This document shows, piece by piece, positions 16,836-24,112 of a stretch of 64,000 bases of DNA. The notes under the pieces are model-generated. The model was not told where the DNA came from, did no database searches, and saw only the letters and a list, made by a program, of their open reading frames with translations. The translations under genes and the position numbers were made by a program. The stretch's first letter is position 1; every line of letters begins with the position of its first letter. Source of the DNA: Bin87 sp964502995 (GTDB lineage Bacteria > Chloroflexota > Dehalococcoidia > Lucifugimonadales > UBA3495); contig CAZCZB010000006.1 in the NCBI GenBank assembly GCA_964502995.1, forward strand, positions 24,719-88,718. Direction: 5' to 3'.

Positions 16836-18095
16836 ATGCCTACCTTTCAGGCCCCGAGGGGCACCACCGACCGACTGCCGCCCGAGCAAAAATACTGGCG
16901 ATACATCGAGGGCAAGGCCATGGACGTGGCCCGGCGGTTCGGTTACGGGCGCATCGACAGTCCGATGTTCGAAGACGCCGGGCTGTTCGTGAGGGGCGTG
17001 GGAGAGGGTACCGACATCGTCGAAAAGGAGATGTACGTCTTCGAGGACCGCGGGGGCGACATGCTCACCCTGCGGGCCGAGGGCACGGCGCCGGTGTGCC
17101 GCGCCTACCTGCAGCACGGGATGCAGAACCAGGCCCAGCCGGTGCGGATGTACTACCTTTGCCCGGTGTTCCGGTACGAGCGGCCCCAGGCGGGACGGTT
17201 CCGTCAGCACCACCAGTTCGGCATCGAGGCCATCGGCGACCCGGACCCGTCGGTGGACGCCGAGGTGATCGAACTGGCGTGGACGTTCATGCACGACATC
17301 GGCCTGTCGGACATCACGTTGGTGACCAACAGCATAGGCGACGGCAAGTGTCGGCCGGAATACATTCGCGGGCTGAAGTCCTACTACGAAGGGATGCAGA
17401 CCCATCTGTGCCAGGACTGCAAGAGCCGGCTGGAACGCAACCCGCTGCGTCTGCTGGACTGCAAGGTGGAAACGTGCCGCGCGCTGGGCGAGGATGCGCC
17501 CAAGTCCACCGAATGCCTGTGCGGCGAGTGCGACACCCACTGGAGCCGGGTGCAGTCGTATCTGGACGCCATGGGCATCGCCAACCGTGTGGATCACCGA
17601 CTGGTTCGGGGACTGGATTACTACACGCGGACGGTGTTTGAGATTCAACCGGCTGTTGAGGGTGCGCAGTCCACCATCTGCGGCGGTGGGAGATACGACG
17701 GGCTGATCGAGCAGTTGGGCGGTCGGGCGACTCCGGGCATCGGGTTCGGGAGCGGGATTGAGCGGTTGGCGCTGAACGTGCAGCGGGCCGAGGTTGAGGT
17801 GCCGGATGAGCCGTCTCCACAGTACCTGATCGCGACGATTGGCGAGGAAGCGCGGGTTGAGGGCGTGCGGCTGGCCAACCGGCTGCGCGGTGTCGGGGTC
17901 GGCGCGATTCTGGCCAACGGCGGCCGGGCGCTGCGAGGACAGATGCGGCAGGCCAACGCGCTGGGAGTTTCGGCGGTTCTGATCATCGGTGAGGACGAGG
18001 TGCGGGACGGCACGGTGATGGTGAGGGATATGGGGACGTCGAGTCAGGAGGCGGTAACCGTTGACGGATTCGTCGGGAGTCTCGCCTCCGGGTAG
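16836..18095 (+). CDS. hisS: Histidyl-tRNA synthetase
   Basis: A 419-residue class II synthetase charging tRNA-His. It begins MPTFQAPRGTTDRLPPEQ; motif 2 is FRYERPQAGRFRQHHQFG, and the histidine-specific block is LVRGLDYYTRTVFEI. An insertion domain holds a cysteine-rich stretch near residues 193-232 (two CxxC pairs and isolated Cys), which could bind zinc. The C-terminal anticodon-binding domain is complete. The ATG at 16836 follows GGAG at 16818-16821. A hairpin terminator follows at 18126. Confidence 0.97.
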   Translation: MPTFQAPRGTTDRLPPEQKYWRYIEGKAMDVARRFGYGRIDSPMFEDAGLFVRGVGEGTDIVEKEMYVFEDRGGDMLTLRAEGTAPVCRAYLQHGMQNQAQPVRMYYLCPVFRYERPQAGRFRQHHQFGIEAIGDPDPSVDAEVIELAWTFMHDIGLSDITLVTNSIGDGKCRPEYIRGLKSYYEGMQTHLCQDCKSRLERNPLRLLDCKVETCRALGEDAPKSTECLCGECDTHWSRVQSYLDAMGIANRVDHRLVRGLDYYTRTVFEIQPAVEGAQSTICGGGRYDGLIEQLGGRATPGIGFGSGIERLALNVQRAEVEVPDEPSPQYLIATIGEEARVEGVRLANRLRGVGVGAILANGGRALRGQMRQANALGVSAVLIIGEDEVRDGTVMVRDMGTSSQEAVTVDGFVGSLASG

Positions 18096-18125
18096 TGGTC
18101 TGGCGCGTTCCCCGGAGCATGGGCC

Positions 18126-18145
18126 GGCCGAATGGTCGGCCTTTT
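18126..18145 (+). terminator. Intrinsic terminator after hisS
   Basis: GGCCGA/TCGGCC stem with ATGG loop followed by TTTT at 18142-18145. Confidence 0.7.
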
Positions 18146-18205
18146 GATTTGCCCATGCGCCAATCAGAATAGAAAAAAGATTCGGAAATTGCGTCTCGAT
18201 ATTCG

Positions 18206-18233
18206 TTGACATCGAACGTCTGTTTCCTAGAAC
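18206..18233 (+). promoter_or_regulatory. Promoter for the 99-residue hypothetical gene
   Basis: TTGACA at 18206-18211 and TAGAAC at 18228-18233 are spaced by 16 nt; the ATG is at 18284. Confidence 0.55.
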
Positions 18234-18283
18234 ATATCACCAATACAAATGCGCGCCATGGGCGCGACAGGAGACAGGACGAA

Positions 18284-18583
18284 ATGACCAAGCAAGGCAG
18301 CATCGTAGGCGCGACCACCGCCGTGAAAACGGTGAGCATTCCCGACCGGGGCAAGAAGGTGTACTACCGGGGCTTTTTGATTCACGGCGAAGTGCCCGGG
18401 TTGTGCTACGTGATCTACGGGAACAACGAACTGGGGCAGTTGGCCGAGTTGGGCGCCGCCGACGGGTTCTTTGCGGCCATGCGGTGGGTGGACCGTCACA
18501 TGGGGGAGATGGCGAAACTGATGCCGGTGCCGCCCGCTGAGCCGGAGTACACGGACACGGACGAGCTACGCGCAGCCGCCTGA
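18284..18583 (+). CDS. Hypothetical protein, 99 residues
   Basis: A soluble protein with an aromatic central segment (KKVYYRGFLIHGEVPGLCYVIYG) and a following helix (FFAAMRWVDRHMGEMAKL), ending in a Pro/Glu-rich acidic tail. ATG 18284 is preferred to the upstream in-frame start at 18206 because CAGGAGACAGGA lies just before it and because 18206 overlaps the -35 box. It has its own promoter and terminator, so it is monocistronic. Family not recognised. Confidence 0.72.
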   Translation: MTKQGSIVGATTAVKTVSIPDRGKKVYYRGFLIHGEVPGLCYVIYGNNELGQLAELGAADGFFAAMRWVDRHMGEMAKLMPVPPAEPEYTDTDELRAAA

Positions 18584-18611
18584 CCTGTCGCGAGCAAATG
18601 ACGGTAAAATC

Positions 18612-18645
18612 GTTCTGGGTTCCTGATGCTTCGGGAACCCAGAAC
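18612..18645 (+). terminator. 12-bp hairpin after the 99-residue gene
   Basis: GTTCTGGGTTCC (18612-18623) pairs perfectly with GGAACCCAGAAC (18634-18645); CGTTTCC follows. Confidence 0.65.
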
Positions 18646-18713
18646 CGTTTCCGGGTTCGATCCGGCGGGCGTTATGCGCCGCCGCCGGTAACCTCCAGGA
18701 GTTGACACGCCGA

Positions 18714-19433
18714 ATGACCGAAGACGCCGAGAAAACGATTTGCTACCGCCGGGTGATTGACCTCAGCCATCCGGTTACACCGGGTATGCCTCGATGGCCG
18801 GGGGATCCGCCGGTGGCGTTTGATATCGTCGCACAGCGGAACCGCGATGGCTATTTCCTGCGGCGGTTCAGCATGGGCGAGCACAGCGGGACACATCTGG
18901 CCTCGCCATCCGCGTACCATGAGGGCGGGTTGGATTCGAGCGATGTTCCCGTTGATTCGCTGGTTGCGCCGGCGGTTGTGATCGATATCAGCGGGCCGGC
19001 GGAAGAAGACCCGGATTATGCGCTGTCGGCGACCGACGTTGCGGAGTGGGAGCGGGAACACGGTCCGATCCCGGCGGGTTCGCTGGTTCTGCTCAATACC
19101 GGGTGGAGCAGGTATTGGGACGATCCCCAACGGTTCATCAACGCGGACGCAACAGGGATCATGCACACGCCGGGTTTCAGTCTCGAAGCCGTGCGCTTCC
19201 TGCTGGAATGGCGCGACGCGGGCGGTTTCGGGATTGACACGCATGGCATCGACGCGGGCATGGATGGCGACCTGTCGGTCAGCAGGTTTGCGCTGGGTCA
19301 GTCGGCGCTGGCGCTGGAATGCCTCAACGCCCTGGACAGATTGCCGGCAACAGGCGCAACCATCATCGTGGGACGGTTGCGCCTGGTCGGTGGCAGCGGT
19401 TCGCCGGCGTCGGTTATCGCGCTGACACCGTGA
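18714..19433 (+). CDS. Cyclase-family protein (kynurenine formamidase-like)
   Basis: A 239-residue metal-dependent hydrolase-fold protein. The IDLSHPVTPGMPRWPGDPP opening and HSGTH at residues 57-61 are typical. In characterised formamidases the next ligand is an Asp (HxGTHxD); here position 63 is Ala, so one metal ligand is missing or replaced. ATG 18714 follows CCAGGAG at a 12-nt distance; TTG 18702 is too close to that site. It is convergent with the GlcG-like gene, 18 nt away. Confidence 0.83.
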   Translation: MTEDAEKTICYRRVIDLSHPVTPGMPRWPGDPPVAFDIVAQRNRDGYFLRRFSMGEHSGTHLASPSAYHEGGLDSSDVPVDSLVAPAVVIDISGPAEEDPDYALSATDVAEWEREHGPIPAGSLVLLNTGWSRYWDDPQRFINADATGIMHTPGFSLEAVRFLLEWRDAGGFGIDTHGIDAGMDGDLSVSRFALGQSALALECLNALDRLPATGATIIVGRLRLVGGSGSPASVIALTP

Positions 19434-19451
19434 CCGCTGCGGGGCAATTGG

Positions 19452-19847
19452 TCAGACGGTCGCCGCACCGGCGGCGGCGCACTGCTCGTCCTCCTGGCTG
19501 GTTCCGCCGCCGACGCCGCAGGCTCCGACGACCGCGCCGTCGCTGACGATGGGGACTGCGCCCTGGCCGAAGATCATCTCGGATCCCGAACGCTCGCGGA
19601 TGCCGGCGGGCGTGGGCGCGGTGGCCCGGTCCTGCATCTCGCCGCTGGGACGGCCGAACGCGGCCGAGGCGACGGCCTTGCCCTGGCATCCGTAGGCCGA
19701 CGCCCAGATGGCGCCGTCCATGCGCTGCAGGCCGATGAGGCGTCCACCGGAGTCCACGACTGCGACGCTGATCTTGATGTTCAACTCTTCGGCCTTGGCG
19801 ATGGCCGCGGCCATGATACGGTTGCTGTCCGCTAGTGATAGGGCCAT
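19452..19847 (-). CDS. GlcG/HbpS-like protein (DUF336)
   Basis: A 131-residue protein of the haem-degrading/GlcG family. Typical blocks are VAVVDSGGRLIGLQRMDGA near residue 30, KAVASAAFGRPSG, and the glycine-rich GGVPIVxDGxxVGACGVGGG-type C-terminal region. ATG 19847 is preceded by GGAGGAATC on the minus strand. Such proteins occur beside catabolic enzymes, binding small molecules or haem; the role here is not clear. Confidence 0.87.
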   Translation of the reverse strand: MALSLADSNRIMAAAIAKAEELNIKISVAVVDSGGRLIGLQRMDGAIWASAYGCQGKAVASAAFGRPSGEMQDRATAPTPAGIRERSGSEMIFGQGAVPIVSDGAVVGACGVGGGTSQEDEQCAAAGAATV

Positions 19848-20064
19848 TTTGATTCCTCCATGCAGTTGGCCGGCGTCGCTGCGCCGGCGGTTCGCCGGCC
19901 ATGATATGTGCGGAGGGAACTGTCGGCAAGCGGGAATCGTTTCTGCGGCGCGGTGCGACGTTCCGTTTTGGGTGGATTGGCCGTGCGCAGGGGCGGCGTG
20001 GTGATTCTGCCACCACAGATTGCAGCGCCGCCGGGGCCGGCGGCGGGCGCGGTTACTGGGCCGA

Positions 20065-20073
20065 TGCTATACT
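20065..20073 (+). promoter_or_regulatory. Extended -10 promoter for hisF operon
   Basis: TGCTATACT, 35 nt before the GTG start of hisF. The 15-nt context ATGCTATACTGATTT is identical to the minus-strand promoter of tRNA-Lys at 46812-46820. Confidence 0.62.
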
Positions 20074-20108
20074 GATTTGCGATTTTTCTGACTGAGCCGT
20101 ATGCCATC

Positions 20109-20918
20109 GTGTTGACGCGCCGAATCATACCCTGCCTTGACGTTGACGCCGGCCGTGTCGTCAAGGGGACCAGTTTCGTCAATCTGCGCGACGCCGGCGA
20201 CCCTGCCGAATTGGCGTCCCGCTACGACGAGGAGGGCGCGGACGAGTTGGTCTTCCTGGACATCACCGCGAGCAGCGACGCCCGGGACACCATCGTGGAC
20301 GTGGTGCGCGCCGTGTCGGAGCAGGTTTTTATCCCGCTGACCGTGGGCGGCGGCATCCGTTCCATTGAGGACGTGCGCCGGATGCTCAACGCCGGGGCCG
20401 ACAAAGTGTCTGTCAACACCGCCGCGATCAACACTCCTGAGCTTGTGGTGGAGGGATCCGCGCAGTTCGGCAGCCAGTGCATCGTTACGGCCATCGACGC
20501 CCGGCGCGTTGTGCCCGGTGAATCGTACCCCGAGCCCAGGGATGAGTCCCTGGGGTTGGATGAGGCGTCGGGCTGGCAGGTTTACACCCACGGCGGCCGC
20601 AACCCGACGGGCCTGGATGCGGTGAAATGGGCGAAGCGCACCGTTGCCTTGGGATCGGGCGAGATCCTGCTGACCAGCATGGACGAGGACGGGCAGCAGG
20701 ACGGATATGACCTGCCGCTGACCCGGTCGATCTCGCGAGCGGTGCCGGTGCCGGTAATCGCCAGCGGCGGCGCGGGCAAACTCGATCACCTCTACGACGC
20801 CTTCTCCGACGGAGAGGCTGACGCGGTGCTGGCGGCGAGTATCTTTCACTTCGGCTCCTATTCCATCGCCGAGGCCAAGCAATTCCTGGCCGGGCGCGGC
20901 ATCCCGATGCGGGTCTGA
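20109..20918 (+). CDS. hisF: Imidazole glycerol phosphate synthase, cyclase subunit
   Basis: A 269-residue (beta/alpha)8 enzyme that, with HisH ammonia, closes the imidazole ring in histidine synthesis. The catalytic pair Asp11 (IIPCLDVD) and Asp130 (TAIDARR) is intact. It carries about 17 extra residues after Asp130 (rich in Pro, Glu and Asp) before the YTHGGRNPTGLDA block. The start is GTG 20109. It is followed after 30 nt by a HAD phosphatase and then hisIE. Confidence 0.96.
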   Translation: MLTRRIIPCLDVDAGRVVKGTSFVNLRDAGDPAELASRYDEEGADELVFLDITASSDARDTIVDVVRAVSEQVFIPLTVGGGIRSIEDVRRMLNAGADKVSVNTAAINTPELVVEGSAQFGSQCIVTAIDARRVVPGESYPEPRDESLGLDEASGWQVYTHGGRNPTGLDAVKWAKRTVALGSGEILLTSMDEDGQQDGYDLPLTRSISRAVPVPVIASGGAGKLDHLYDAFSDGEADAVLAASIFHFGSYSIAEAKQFLAGRGIPMRV

Positions 20919-20948
20919 TTCCACCTCACATCCTCCCGGAGCGAGTAC

Positions 20949-21647
20949 ATGAGCGTTATCACCACCGTAATCTTCGACATGTTCAACACGATAGCGCAGG
21001 ATACCCGGGAGTTCTGGCACCGCTCGTTCGTCGACATCATCGAGGAGCAGGGGCTGGACACCACGCCGGAGGCGCTGCGGGACGCCTGGGATAACGGGTC
21101 CGGCAGTTTTCGGACTCGGCGCATCGACCCCGATGGACCGTTCATATCCTACCTGGACGGTTGGGCCGACGCTTTCCGGTGCGCGTTTGAGGACCTGAAC
21201 GTTGACGGCGACCCGCTGGCCGCGTCGCAGAAATCCATCAACGACCTGCGGGAACGCCCGCTGTTTCCCGATGCACCCGATGCCCTGTCGTTACTGGGAC
21301 AGGACCGGCGACTGGCGGTGCTGTCCAACGCGGACGACGCGTATCTTGAGCCCGTGGTCGCCCGGATACCTGTGTCCTTCGCCACCGTTATTTCATCGGA
21401 AGGCGGCAGGTGTTACAAACCCGACGCCAGACTGTTTCGGATGGCGCTGGAACGATTGCAGGTGGAGCCGACGGAGTGCGTGTACGTGGGCGACAAGCAG
21501 TTTGAGGACATCAAAGGCGCGCGCGGCGTCGGCATGTCGGCAGTGTGGATCAACCGCAGGGGCGATCCGTTCAACCCGGACCTGCCCGCGCCCGACGCGG
21601 AAATCCGCGATCTGCTGGAACTGCCCGCCGTGCTGGAACGCCTGTGA
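20949..21647 (+). CDS. HAD-superfamily hydrolase
   Basis: A 232-residue haloacid dehalogenase-type phosphatase. Motif I is FDMFNT with the nucleophile Asp near residue 9 (Phe replaces the general-acid Asp, as in dehalogenase-like members), motif II is LSNADD, and motif III/IV is YKPDARLF then VYVGDKQFEDIKGA. It lies between hisF and hisIE with gaps of 30 and 44 nt, so it is in the same operon. That position makes it a candidate histidinol-phosphate phosphatase, by inference only. Confidence 0.88.
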   Translation: MSVITTVIFDMFNTIAQDTREFWHRSFVDIIEEQGLDTTPEALRDAWDNGSGSFRTRRIDPDGPFISYLDGWADAFRCAFEDLNVDGDPLAASQKSINDLRERPLFPDAPDALSLLGQDRRLAVLSNADDAYLEPVVARIPVSFATVISSEGGRCYKPDARLFRMALERLQVEPTECVYVGDKQFEDIKGARGVGMSAVWINRRGDPFNPDLPAPDAEIRDLLELPAVLERL

Positions 21648-21691
21648 TCGGGGCGCGGCAATACCGTTAGAAACCTGGAGGAATGCAGGCC

Positions 21692-22315
21692 ATGACCGAA
21701 GTAAAACTGGATGACAGGGGGCTGGTGCCGGCCATCGCCCAGGACATCAACACCGGGCAGGTGCTGATGCTGGGTTACATGAACCCGGGTTCGCTGAAAC
21801 GCACCGTGGAGGGCGTTCAAGTCTGGTTCTACAGCCGGAGCCAGGAGGACCTGTGGCACAAAGGGGAAGTCTCCGGCAACTACCTGAACCTGCGGGAGTG
21901 GTACGTGGACTGCGACTCCGACACCATCCTGCTCAAGGTGGAACCGGACGGCCCGACGTGCCATACCGGGGAGCCGAGCTGCTTCTTCACCAAAATGGAC
22001 GGTCTGCCGGACGAATATACGGTAACGGAAGGCGGGCCCCGAGTTCTGGATGAATTGTTCGCCGTGATCAAGGACCGCCAACGGGAGATGCCTGAGGGCA
22101 GTTACACCGCCCGCCTGTTGGCGGAAGGCACCAGCAAGGTGGGCCAGAAGGTGATCGAGGAAGCCGGCGAGACTGCGCTGGCAGCGGCCACCGGGGATTC
22201 GGAAAACCTGCCCGGCGAGATTGCCGACCTGCTCTACCACACACTGACGCTGATGGCGTCGGCAGGAGTGTCGCCCAACGCCGTTTGGGCGGAATTGCGC
22301 AACCGTCGCGGTTAG
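21692..22315 (+). CDS. hisI: Bifunctional phosphoribosyl-AMP cyclohydrolase / phosphoribosyl-ATP pyrophosphatase
   Basis: A 207-residue HisIE fusion catalysing steps two and three of histidine synthesis. The N-terminal HisI domain has WHKGEVSGN and a metal-binding region with DCDSDT and CHTGEPSCF; the C-terminal HisE domain has ARLLAEGTSKVGQKVIEEAGE-like text split across residues 140-162. ATG 21692 is preferred over ATG 21683, which is only 1 nt from the GGAGG site. Last gene of the hisF operon. Confidence 0.95.
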   Translation: MTEVKLDDRGLVPAIAQDINTGQVLMLGYMNPGSLKRTVEGVQVWFYSRSQEDLWHKGEVSGNYLNLREWYVDCDSDTILLKVEPDGPTCHTGEPSCFFTKMDGLPDEYTVTEGGPRVLDELFAVIKDRQREMPEGSYTARLLAEGTSKVGQKVIEEAGETALAAATGDSENLPGEIADLLYHTLTLMASAGVSPNAVWAELRNRRG

Positions 22316-22453
22316 GGATTCATGCGTGCCCGGTTCACCGCGTAAGGGCGGTTCGCATGGATGAACGGGAGTTGATATTGTGAATGGGCATCCCGCTCCC
22401 GATTCTCTACTGCCTAAAGCGGACAGATAACGACGAACCGCCGGAGAGCAACC

Positions 22454-22810
22454 TTGGGAACTGTAACAGTATCGCTCCAGGTCGGCGACCGCCAGGGCCG
22501 TAATTTCGAAGAGCTGAAAATTATCGTGGACACCGGCTCTACCTACACCGCAGTGCCCCGGGCCATGCTCGAACGACTGGGAGTGCCCATCCAACGGTCA
22601 ATGCCATCACAGACCGCAGACGGCAGGATCGCCCCAGTGGACATCGGCCAAACCATCGTGAGGCTCGAAGGGCCAGAGTTTTACACGCCAGTCATATTCG
22701 CCGAAGAACACGAACCCAGCCTCCTGGGGGTCGTAACCTTGGAAGAGGCAGGTCTCGCTGTTGACCCAGTCAACGGCCACCTCATCCCCACACATCTCCT
22801 CCGATACTGA
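22454..22810 (+). CDS. Retropepsin-like aspartic protease-fold protein
   Basis: A 118-residue clan AA protein. The active-site Asp26-Thr-Gly appears in IIVDTGSTYTAVP, and the C-terminal LLGVVTLEEAGLAVDP corresponds to the second half of the retropepsin fold. It would need to dimerise to form a full active site. The start is TTG 22454 with GGAGAG at 22442-22447. No signal peptide. Its substrate and partner are unknown. Confidence 0.8.
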   Translation: MGTVTVSLQVGDRQGRNFEELKIIVDTGSTYTAVPRAMLERLGVPIQRSMPSQTADGRIAPVDIGQTIVRLEGPEFYTPVIFAEEHEPSLLGVVTLEEAGLAVDPVNGHLIPTHLLRY

Positions 22811-22873
22811 GCGCACCGGGCACGTCGCTGATGCCGGCGGCGCATCAAACCCGCCATCAATTGGTCCATATAT

Positions 22874-23593
22874 CTATGCGGTTGGGCCGTCGATCGTGAG
22901 GTTTGGGATTGGTTCGCCGTGGGCGTAGCGGCGCCAGATTCCGTCGCGGTACACCGTTATGTTCGAACTGCCCAGGGCGGTGGCGGCGCCGGGTTCCAGT
23001 AGGACGCCTGAGCCGCCGTCGATTCCCAGCACGGTCAGGCCGACGAACTCGCGACCGACAATTTGGGTCAGCACGGATTCCGGATCGCTGCGTTCGTGGT
23101 GGGGCAGCGTCATGACGTTGGGCACGATGTTCAGGGCGTTGGATACGGGTGAGCGTGACGACGGGCGTCGCATCACCGCGCCCAATACCATCGCGCCCGC
23201 GCTTGAGCCGGCCAGGATCGCGCCGGCGTTGTTGGCCGCAACCACCGCATCGAGCAGGACGGAGCGGACCAGTACGGTATGGAGATGCTCGGGACTGCCG
23301 CCGGTGAAATAGATGACATGGGCGCCCTGGAGTTGGCCCGCCATGCGGGGGTTGTCGGCGTCCTGGCGTTGGATCACGTCCACGCTGTACGCATCGGCGC
23401 CGAGGCCCTGGAAATGGCGGATGCCGTTGGATGCGGCCAGCGCCGGGTTTTCGCGGGCGGCGGCCGTTGGTATGATAGCCACGCGCGGCGCGGTCTGGCC
23501 CGTCAATTCCAACATACGGCGGTCCATACCCACCGCAGCGGGGCGAAACTCCTCGCCGCCAACCAGCAGAATCCTTCGCGTTACAGTAGTCAA
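22874..23593 (-). CDS. Cyanophycinase-like peptidase (family S51)
   Basis: A 239-residue serine peptidase of the cyanophycinase/peptidase E type. The nucleophile Ser131 lies in the AGSSAGA elbow; GGSPEHL at 98-104 and GIDGGSGVL near 192 are also characteristic. The start is TTG 23593. No cyanophycin synthetase is in the window, so the substrate may be another Asp-containing peptide. It is divergent from the VOC gene. Confidence 0.88.
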   Translation of the reverse strand: MTTVTRRILLVGGEEFRPAAVGMDRRMLELTGQTAPRVAIIPTAAARENPALAASNGIRHFQGLGADAYSVDVIQRQDADNPRMAGQLQGAHVIYFTGGSPEHLHTVLVRSVLLDAVVAANNAGAILAGSSAGAMVLGAVMRRPSSRSPVSNALNIVPNVMTLPHHERSDPESVLTQIVGREFVGLTVLGIDGGSGVLLEPGAATALGSSNITVYRDGIWRRYAHGEPIPNLTIDGPTA

Positions 23594-23634
23594 ATGCCCA
23601 AACCTACCTGGCCAACGCCTACCCTGGGGGAAAG

Positions 23635-24036
23635 ATGTTCGAGTTTATACATCACGTCCGTATCCTTGTCCATGACGCCGACGAAATGGCGGCGTACATC
23701 GAGGAGAACTTCGGCATGACGCCGGTCAAGATCGAGGTGTTTCCGGCGCGGGGAATGAAGAACGCGACCTTCAAGGTTGGCCAGACCAACGTGGAGTTCA
23801 CCGAGCCTCTGGATCCGGAATCGGCGATGGGGCAGTATCTCAAGACCTTTGGGCCCGGCCCGTATCACATGGCGTTTGGCGTGACCGGCATTGCCGACAG
23901 GGCCGCCGAACTGGCCGCCAAGGGAAACGAGATGCGCGGCGAGAACGGGATGTCGCGCAGCGCCGAGGGCTACATGACCGCGAATATCTCGCCCGGCAGC
24001 GCGCTGGGATTCCCATTCCAGATCGCAGAGGGGTAA
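23635..24036 (+). CDS. VOC (glyoxalase/bleomycin resistance) family protein
   Basis: A 133-residue vicinal-oxygen-chelate protein resembling methylmalonyl-CoA epimerase: FIHHVRILVHDADEM at the N-terminus, VEFTEPLDPESAMGQYL in the middle and YHMAFGVTG after residue 75. Metal ligands would be His7 or His6, Glu and a later Glu. The precise reaction is not determined. Confidence 0.82.
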   Translation: MFEFIHHVRILVHDADEMAAYIEENFGMTPVKIEVFPARGMKNATFKVGQTNVEFTEPLDPESAMGQYLKTFGPGPYHMAFGVTGIADRAAELAAKGNEMRGENGMSRSAEGYMTANISPGSALGFPFQIAEG

Positions 24037-24058
24037 CCGCCGCGCCGGGCGTAGCGGG

Positions 24059-24067
24059 TGCTAACAT
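24059..24067 (+). promoter_or_regulatory. Extended -10 promoter for argS
   Basis: TGCTAACAT, 45 nt upstream of ATG 24113. Confidence 0.5.
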
Positions 24068-24112
24068 ATAGCTTCGATTTTCACGCCGACATATCCCACC
24101 GGATTACCAAAA

